Below are positions 56,935 through 64,000 of a stretch of 64,000 nt of DNA, in pieces; the stretch's first letter is position 1; each line of letters opens with the position of its first letter. Where the stretch lies: the NCBI GenBank assembly GCA_011799875.1, contig CM022298.1:497219180-497283179 (forward strand), written 5' to 3'. The DNA is from Thinopyrum elongatum (Eukaryota > Streptophyta > Magnoliopsida > Poales > Poaceae). Position numbers and translations under genes: made by a program. Below the pieces are notes generated by a model. It worked only from the letters and a program-made list of their open reading frames with translations. It was not told the origin of the DNA and did not search any database.

Positions 56935-56980
56935 GCATCATTGAAATCATCATGCCTAGCTAAAAAGGCATTAAAGAAAA

Positions 56981-57005
56981 GCGCTTGTTGGGAGACAACC
57001 CAACA
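56981..57005 (+). other. Post-ORF hairpin, element E
   Basis: GCGCTTGTTGGGAGACAACC followed by CAACA: TGTTGGG (56986-56992) pairs with CCCAACA (56999-57005) around AGACAA. It lies 47 bases after the ORF stop. Confidence 0.7.
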
Positions 57006-57643
57006 TTTACCCCTACTGTTTTTGTGTGTACACATGATTAAGATACTTTAGTAATCATGTTTTATAGCTTTTATTTCAATAAAGTGCCAAGCAAAGCCTT
57101 TGGGATAGTGTGGATGATAGTTGACTTGATTCTGTGCAAAAACAGAAACTTTTGCGTCCAGTGCAGAAATTCCTGTCTTTTACTGGAACATGGAAAATTT
57201 CTGAATTTTTTTACAGTTGATGTGCATACAAATTTTCTACGTTGTCATGATATTTCAGAATTTTTTGACTTACAGAAGTATGACCTTAATTCAGATCTTT
57301 ATGTACTATTCTGTTTTTGACAGATTTTGTTTGCAATGCATAGTTTGCTTGTTTTATGGTTTCTATGGCTTATATTGCTTAATATAAATTGTGGAAATTT
57401 TATAGTATAATAGGAATTGTGTGAGAACAATTATGAATCTTATATTGACAGTACCAAAGTGAATGATTTGTCTTTATCATACTAACCATCTCAAGAAGTT
57501 CCGTTAAGTTTTGTGTGATTGAAGTTTTCAAGTTTTAGGTGAGATGTCGATATGAGGAGAATAAGGAGTGACAAGACCCTAATATTGGGGATTCCCAAGG
57601 CACCCCAAGGTAATATTCAAGTAAGATCCAAGCAACTAAGCTT

Positions 57644-57667
57644 GGGGATGCCCCGGAAGGCATCCCC
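57644..57667 (+). other. Conserved hairpin, element E first copy
   Basis: GGGGATGCC, loop CCGGAA, GGCATCCCC. The AAGCTTGGGGATGC motif (57638-57651) forms its left side. Confidence 0.75.
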
Positions 57668-58380
57668 TCTTTCGTCTCCAACATTATCGGTAACCTCACT
57701 TGGAGCTATATTTTCATTCGTCACATGATATGAGTTTTGCTTGGAGCATCATTTTATTTTATTCGTATTTTCTTGCTGTTATTTAGAATAATTTTTTGCA
57801 TCTCTTATTTCAATAAAAGTGGCAAGGATAGCCTTCACCATGCTTATTTTGCAAGTATATGAGTTACTGTTTTAAAACAGAAAGTTTGTCGCTGTTGCAA
57901 AAATTCCCGAGAAAAGTCAGAATGTGATAAAAGGTTGAATTTTTTTGCACAGTAAGCTATAATAAATTTTCTACAGTGTGATAATTTGTCAGAATTTTTG
58001 GAGTTAGGTAAGTATGATGAATATTGCACTCTTTACAAACTGTTCTGTTTAGACAGATTGCTGTTATGTTTGCATTGTTTGCATATGTTTGCTTGTTTAA
58101 TGATTCTATTTGAGGATAGAAATATTAAATATGCAGAGGAATTAAGTATGCAATGTTAAATTATAATTTTAGTGATTTACTACCATGGAGAATGATAAGG
58201 TTATGCATTGATTTATACTAACTTATCTCACGAGTTCTTGTTGAGTTTTGTGTGGATGAAGTTTTTAAGATTTAGGGAAACCGTGATATAAAAGGAGTTA
58301 AGGAGACACAAAATCTCAAGCCTGGAGATGCCCAAGGCATCCCAAGATAATATTTCAAGAAGTCTCAAGCATCTAAGATT

Positions 58381-58403
58381 GGGGATGCCCCGGTAGGCAT
58401 CCC
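58381..58403 (+). other. Conserved hairpin, element E second copy
   Basis: GGGGATGCC, loop CCGGTA, GGCATCCC followed by A: the stem is one pair shorter. The loop equals that of the distal F copy. Confidence 0.7.
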
Positions 58404-58476
58404 ACCTTTCTTCCTCAACAATTATCAGTTAGTATCGGTTGAGCCTAAGTTTTCGCATTTTCGCATGATGTGTGCT

Positions 58477-58633
58477 CAGCGGCGATTCTACGTGTAGGCT
58501 GTGGGGTCAGCCGACCCCACATCTTTTTAGAAAACAGCTTATAATTACTGTTCATTTACTGTTCATTACGAAGAAAAATATATATAAAAAATACCATTGA
58601 CCCCACAGATTATTGTGGCTGGCACCGCCATTG
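58477..58633. mobile_element. 157-bp hAT-type MITE, TSD TGTGTGCT
   Basis: Flanked by a perfect 8-bp duplication TGTGTGCT (58469-58476 and 58634-58641). Termini CAGCGGCG and CGCCATTG form an imperfect terminal inverted repeat (CAGCGGCG against CAATGGCG), close to the CAG-x-GGCGGAGCC termini of grass hAT elements. Subterminal GTGGGGTCA/TGACCCCAC-like inverted repeats are present. There is no ORF. An 8-bp TSD and these ends identify the hAT superfamily. Confidence 0.88.
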
Positions 58634-60278
58634 TGTGTGCTATCCTTGGAATATCATTTGATTTTCATTTTGCTTACTGTTTTAATAAAATACTTAGATC
58701 TGAAAGTTCTAAATAAGAGAGAATCCTAAATTAGCTACCCATTTACTTAACTACTCATTTGGTCTTCACTTATATCTTTTTGGAGTAGTTTGTCGAATGC
58801 TCTTGTGCTTCGATTATATTATTTTGAGAGTTGATACTGGTGATGACAATTTGCACAAGCTTTGAAATTGGTCCAAATATGATGAATATGCAAGAAGGAT
58901 ATAACAAAAACTTTCATATAGATCATTGGATATGATAAGTTTGATACCTTGCAATAGTTTTGCGATATGATGATAGTAATATATGAGTCATGTTGGTGAG
59001 TAATATGCTTTAGTAAGAATATTGGTGTTAAGGTTTGTGATTCCCTATGCAAGCACAAAAGTCAATATTATGCAATGAAATTACATCCTACTTGTGGTGC
59101 ATTATTCGGTGTTAGTTATGCTCAATGCTCGTTTATGTGAATTTTTGTTTCTTGGTTGGTTGCTTCTCAATCTATTTGCTAGCCTCCATTTGTACTAAGT
59201 GGGAATACTACTTGTACATCCAAAATCCTTAAACCCAGTTTTTCCATATGAGTCCACCATACCTACCTATATGCAGTATTTCTGTGCCATTCTAAGTAAA
59301 TTTGTATGTGCCATCTCTAATTTTCAAAATGAATTTCCTTTTTGTGTGCTCGTACCGCTCATGAAGCGGCAGGGGGTGGCCAATATTTTCCTTGCTAGAT
59401 GTGTTATTCTCAAGATGAGTGTTTATTCACTTGTCATTGCACAAGAGTACGGCGGTAATAGGGATGCCCAGTCCCGAAATGAAAAAGAAATTTACTTTAT
59501 GTTGTCAAATAATAAATTCCTTGGAAAGTGATGATATGGAAGGCACCCGTGGATACGGCTAGCCATGGATTGTGAAAGAATGGTGGAAAAAGGACTAAAC
59601 TTTATTTTCTACTTGGGAACCGCCTATGATATATCCAGCATGGAAAGTGTTGGGAATTACTCGATTGTTTTCGTTGACGGGAAAAGCATGCCTCCCAAAA
59701 TTCTTTAATCTCTCAATTTAAGCTTTGAGCTCTGGCACCTCTATAAATCCCTACTTCCCTCTACGAAGGACCTATTTATTTACTTTATGCAAAAAAAATT
59801 ATTTGAGTCTCCATCTTCTCTTATAAAGCACCAACTAGGGAGCACTATGATCATACTTGTGCATTGGATGTAGCTAATATGCGAGTGTGTTTCATGAATG
59901 GATCAATGATTGAGCATGATGGGCTAGGGATAACTTTCTTTAGTGTTGATATTTTGAAAGACATGGTTGCTTGTTGATATGCTTGAGTATTAATGTCCTC
60001 ATGTCAAATTATAGACTATTGCTTTGAATCATTCAAGTCCAAATGTCCATGCTACAATAGAAAGATTATATGATGAATATGATAGGTAGCTTTCCACAAC
60101 AAAAATTCCGTTTTCAATTGCTACTTTATCATGATAAGTTTTATGAGAAAGAGTTGCTGTTATGATGCTAGGAAAAGAGATTGAAATTATCATTGATCAA
60201 ACTTATGCACTTTGCTAGCATTCACACTTCATAAATTATTTCTTTTATTATTTACCTACTCGAGGACGAGTAGGAATT

Positions 60279-60292
60279 AAGCTTGGGGATGC
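60279..60292 (+). promoter_or_regulatory. Polypurine tract of E
   Basis: AAGCTTGGGGATGC directly before TGATACG at 60293. Confidence 0.8.
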
Positions 60293-60637
60293 TGATACGT
60301 CTCCAATGTATCTATAATTTATGAAGTATTCATGCCATGTTTACAATAATTTTACATGGTTTTGGTATGATTTGCATGGAACTAACCCGGACTGATGTTG
60401 TTTTCAGCAGAACTACCGTGGTGTTGTTTTTTGTGCAGAAATGAAAGTTCTTCAAATGAGCTGAAACTTTTTGACGATTTTTTGGAACAAAAGAGACCCC
60501 CGAAGCTTCGTGGGAGGGCCAGAAGAGCCACGAGGAGGGCACAACCCACCATGGTGCGCTAGAGGGGCCTGGCTTGCCTCTGTGGGTTGTGCTCACCTCA
60601 AGGACCATCTTAGCGTGATTCCAACGCTGAAAATTCC

Positions 60638-60645
60638 TATAAATA
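60638..60645 (+). promoter_or_regulatory. TATA box in E 3' LTR
   Basis: TATAAATA, same context as 41655-41662. Confidence 0.45.
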
Positions 60646-61089
60646 GAGAAACCATAAAAAATAACCCTAGATCAGAAGTTCCGCCGCCGCAAGCCTCTGT
60701 AGCCACAAAAAACCAATCTAGACCCCGTTCCGGCACTCCGCCGGAGGGGGAAATCATCACCGGTGGCCATCTTCATCATCCCGGCGGCCACCATGATGAG
60801 GAGGGAGTAGTCCACCCTCGGGGCTGAGGGTTTGTACCAGTAGCTATGTGTTTAATCTCTCTCTCTCGTGTTCTTGAGATGTCACGATCTTGATGTATCG
60901 TGGGCTTTGTTAATATAGTTGGATCATATGGTGTTTTCCCCTCTCTATCTTGTTGTGAATTGAGTTTTCCCTTTGAGATTTCGTTTTATCAGATTGAATA
61001 CTTCTACGGATTTGAGAGCACTTGATATATGTCTTGCATATGAATACCCGTGGTGACAATGGGGTATTATATTGATTCACTTGAGGTAT

Positions 61090-62602
61090 TGATACGTCTA
61101 TTTTGCATCATGTTTTCCTACTGTTATTTATGATGTTTTTATGCATAATAATGCTTTTTGGAGTAATTCTAATGCCTTTTCTCTCATAATATGCAAGGTT
61201 CACACAAAGAGGGAGAATTCCGGCAGCCGGAAATCTGGACCTGAAAAAGCTACGTCAGGCTACCTATTCTGCACAACTCCAAATGAGCTGAAACTTCACG
61301 AGGAATTTTTATGGAATATATAAGAATTATTGGAGCCAATAAGTACCTGAGGGGGCCCACCAGGTGGGCACAACCCACCTGGGCGCGCCAGGGAGCCCAG
61401 GCGTGCCCTGGTGGGTTGTGCCCTACTCGGCCCACCTCCGGTGCCCCTCTTCTGGTATATAAGTCATTTTGACCTAGAAAAAATAAGGGGAAGACTTTCG
61501 GGACGAAACACCGCCATCTCGAGGCGGAACTTGGGCAAGAGCACTTTTGCCCTCCGGCGGAGCGATTCCGCCGGGGGAACTTCCCTCCCGGAGGGGGAAA
61601 TCATCGTCATCATCATCACCAACAACTCTCCCATCTTGGGGAGGGCAATCTCCATCAACATCTTCAACAGCACCATCTCCTCTCAAACCCTAGTTCATCT
61701 CTTGTGTTCTTGTACCGGAACTATAGATTTGTACTTGTGGGTGACTAGTAGTGTTATTTACATCTTGTAGTTGATTACTATATGGTTTATTTGGTGGAAG
61801 ATTATATGTTCAGATCCATTATGCTATTTAATACCCCTCTAATCTTGAGCATGATTATCATTAGTGAGTAGTTACATTTGTTCTTGAGGTCATGGGAGAA
61901 ATCTTGTTGCAAGTAATCATGTGAACTTGATATGTGTTCGATATTTTGATGATATGTATGTTGTGATTCCCTTAGTGGTGTCATGTGAACGTCGACTAAA
62001 TGGCACTTCACCTTATTAGGGCCTAAGGGAATGCATTGTGGAGTAGTTATTAGATGATGGGTTGCGAGAGTGACAGAAGCTTAAACCCTAGTTTATGCGC
62101 TATTCCGTAAGGGACTGATTTGGATCCAAAAGTTTAATGCTATGGTTAGATTTACTCTTAATACTTTTCTTGTAGTTGCGGATGCTTGCGAGGGGGTTAA
62201 TCATAAGTAGGAGGTTTGTTCAAGTAAGAACAGCACCTAAGCACCGGTCCACCCACATATCAAATTATCAAAGTAGCGAACACAAATCAAACCAACATGA
62301 TGAAAGTGACTAGATGAAATTCCCGTGTACCCTCAAGAACGCTTTGCTTATCATAAGAGACTGTTTTGGCCTGTCCTTTGCCTCAAAAGGATTGGGCTAC
62401 CTTGCTGCACTTTTGTTACCATTACCGTTACTTGCTCGTTACAAATTATCTTGCTACCAAACTAGTCGTTACTTATAATTCCAGTGCTTGCAGACATTAC
62501 CTTGCTGAAAGCCGCTTGTCATTTCCTTCTGCTCCTCGTTGGGTTCGACACTCTTACTTATCGAAAGGACTACGATTGATCCCCTATACTTGTGGGTCAT
62601 CA
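61090..62602 (+). mobile_element. I: solo LTR (1,513 bp), TSD GGTAT
   Basis: Starts TGATACGTCTATTTTGC and ends ACTTGTGGGTCATCA. Flanks are a perfect GGTAT (61085-61089 and 62603-62607). TATATAAG at 61456-61463 is a likely TATA box. The end resembles the LTRs of B and D. Removing it restores E LTR sequence. Confidence 0.95.
61456..61463 (+). promoter_or_regulatory. TATA box in solo LTR I
   Basis: TATATAAG in the context TTCTGGTATATAAGTC, 366 bp into the LTR, the same distance as in C2. Confidence 0.45.
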
Positions 62603-62766
62603 GGTATGTTTTGGCACTCAACTCGCGGATTCCCGAGGTGACATTCGGGTAATCTATGCATAGGGGTTGATGCACGTTCTCATCTTTTGTTTCTCCGATA
62701 GAAATCTTGGGGCACTCTTTGAGGTTCTTTGTGTTGGATTGAGTATTATGAATTTGAATTTGCTTT

Positions 62767-62916
62767 GGTGTTATTTTAGTATGAACTCTTGATAGATCGA
62801 TCAGAAAGAATAACTTAGTGTTAGTTTAGTACGAACTCTTGATAGATCGATCGGAAAGAATAACTTGGTGTTATTTTAGTACGAACTCTTGGATAGATCG
62901 ATCGGAAAGAATAGCT
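62767..62916 (+). repeat. Three 50-bp tandem repeats in E 3' LTR
   Basis: Same three units as 55227-55375. Confidence 0.88.
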
Positions 62917-63415
62917 ACAAACAATTTCTTCTTATGTTCTCCGCTAGATAAGAACTTTGGAGTGATTCTTCATCGCACGTTGAGGGATGGTTATATGATC
63001 CAATTAGATTAGCATTATTGAGAGATTGCACTAGCAAAAGTACGGACCCTAGGCCTCATTTTCAAGCATTGCAATACCATTTGTGCTCCGTTTTATCAAT
63101 TGCTACCTTGCTGTTTTTTATTGTTCCTATTACAAAAACCAATATCTACTATCATTACTACGCTTTTATTACCATCTTTTTATAGAACTAGTGCACCTAT
63201 ACAAATTACCATTGTATTTGGTGTGTTGGGGACACAAGAGACTTTTTGTTATTTGGTTGCAAGGTTGTTTGAGAGATACCATCTTCATCCTATGCCTCCC
63301 ACGGATTGATAAACCTTAGGTCATACACTTGACGGAAATTTGCTGCTGTCCTACAAAACTCTGCGCTTGGAGGCCCAACACGAGTCTACAAGAACAAGTT
63401 GTGTAGTAGACATCA

Positions 63416-64000
63416 CTAGTATGAGATAGTCCTTGGTTGATTTATAGAATGCTCTTTGCACTTCACTTATATCTTTTGAGTATGGCTTTATAGAATGCTT
63501 CATGTGCTTCACTTATATCATTTGAAGCTTGGATTGCCTGTTTCTCTTCACATAGAAAACTGCCATTTGTAGAATGCTCTTTTGCTTCACTTATATTTGT
63601 TAGAGCGTGGGCAAATCTTTTGTAGAAAGAATTAAACTCTCATGCTTCACTTATATCTATTTAGAGAGTCATCAGGAATTGGTCATTCACATGGTTAGTC
63701 ATAAAATCCTACATAAAACTTGTAGATTAGTGAATATGATATGTTTGATTCCTTGCAATAGTTTTGCGATATAAAGATGGTGATATTAGAGTCATGCTAG
63801 TGAGTAATTGTGGATTGGTAGAAATACTTGTGTTAAGGTTTGTGATTCCCGAAGCATGCACGTATGGTGAACCGTTATGTGATGAAGTCGGAGCATGATT
63901 TATTTTTTGATTGTCTTCCTTATGAGTGGCGGTCGGGGATGAGCGATGGTCTTTTCCTACCAATCTATCCCCCTAGGAGCATGCGTATTAGTACTTTGTT
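63416..64000 (+). mobile_element. D: right part, 3' non-coding region resumed
   Basis: Continues D after the E insertion (the first five bases are E's right TSD). It has four TTCACTTATAT motifs (about 63458, 63506, 63580 and 63643). The stretch from about 63730 to the end matches C2 36690-36950. No gene. The D 3' LTR lies beyond the window. Confidence 0.8.

Larger units (their letters stand above)
57006..60278 (+). other. E 3' non-coding region
   Basis: About 3.3 kb without a credible gene. It includes the hairpin and PPT-like motif at 57638-57667, a second hairpin (58381-58403), the hAT MITE (58477-58633), and TTCACTTATATCT-type motifs (58766 and later). A long AT-rich tract is shared with B and C. 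Small ORFs here are in drifting frames. Confidence 0.65.
41308..63415 (+). mobile_element. E: pol-less Gypsy element carrying three nested insertions
   Basis: 5' LTR (41308-41832 plus 54792-55875), two primer sites, ORF remnant, long 3' non-coding region with a MITE, polypurine tract, and 3' LTR (60293-63415, with solo LTR I inside). TSD CTGGT (41303-41307) versus CTAGT (63416-63420), one difference. Without insertions the LTRs are about 1,610 and 1,605 bp and the interior about 4.4 kb. It shares LTR and interior with F, so F inserted into a close relative of itself in opposite orientation. Confidence 0.92.
60293..63415 (+). repeat. E 3' LTR, interrupted by solo LTR I
   Basis: TGATACGTCTCCAATG to GTAGTAGACATCA, collinear with the split 5' LTR. 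About 1,605 bp after removing I and its target duplication. Confidence 0.93.

Noticed and set aside
1..64000. Host genes, exons, microRNA precursors or CRISPR arrays
   Set aside because: All stretches over 300 bp are assigned to transposable elements by LTRs, TSDs or homology to another element in the window. No intron-exon gene structure or regular spacer array was seen.

Overview
The window is intergenic DNA from a large, repeat-rich grass genome. It is almost certainly a Triticeae species (wheat, Aegilops, barley or rye). One solo LTR carries the terminal sequence typical of the BARE/Angela/WIS Copia family (on its own strand it starts TGAAGGAAATATGCCC and ends CCCCAACA), and most other LTRs start TGATACGTCT, a hallmark of Triticeae Gypsy elements. 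I find no host protein-coding gene, no rRNA, tRNA or ncRNA gene and no CRISPR array. Nearly every base can be assigned to a nest of LTR retrotransposons, and most insertions are closed by 5-bp target-site duplications (TSDs) that can be read directly. Element labels A to I and G0/G1/G2 are mine.

Left part (1-24336). G0 (1-2508) is the right part of a long LTR of family G, inserted into the 3' LTR of element A. A (2509-8143, minus) has no pol and carries a decayed ORF of unknown function. A sits inside element B (8149-24336, plus), of which only 3' non-coding DNA and the 3' LTR (22921-24336) are visible. B also hosts G1 (9277-22802, minus, TSD CTACT), a complete 13.5-kb Gypsy element with 4.2-kb LTRs, a tRNA-iMet-type primer site, and a broken gag-pol with protease, RT, RNase H, integrase and a chromodomain-like tail.

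Middle (24337-41307). B had inserted into C, an Athila-like Gypsy element. C retains the C-terminal half of pol (integrase, one internal stop) and a 171-aa coiled-coil ORF where env-like ORFs lie in Athila. C2 (27552 onward) inserted into C. It has a tRNA-Asp-type primer site and decayed gag plus protease but no RT or integrase, and its 5' LTR holds a solo LTR of family G (G2, 28588-32638). D (37287 onward) inserted into C2 and carries a 456-codon ORF of unknown function.

Right part (41308-64000). E (41308-63415, plus, TSD CTGGT/CTAGT) inserted into D, which resumes at 63416. E's 5' LTR was split by F (41833-54786, minus, TSD TCCAC). F is a tandem LTR-internal-LTR-internal-LTR structure with an exact 7,312-bp period and a 3.4-kb deletion in its left unit. 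F contains a BARE/Angela-type solo LTR (H, 49515-51233) and a truncated duplicate of it. E's 3' LTR holds another solo LTR (I, 61090-62602, TSD GGTAT), and E's interior holds a 157-bp hAT MITE with an 8-bp TSD. The deepest chain is C > C2 > D > E > F > H, six levels.

The most interesting material is shared by the pol-less elements A, C2, D, E and F. It comprises an uncharacterised ORF family ending in a PMHRK-x-VRLK signature, a repeated SGFGEV-type peptide module, a 14-bp polypurine-tract motif (AAGCTTGGGGATGC) that recurs inside the ORF and the 3' region as well as at the 3' LTR, and two conserved hairpins. Together they look like the cis and trans equipment of a non-autonomous family mobilised by an Athila-like partner such as C.
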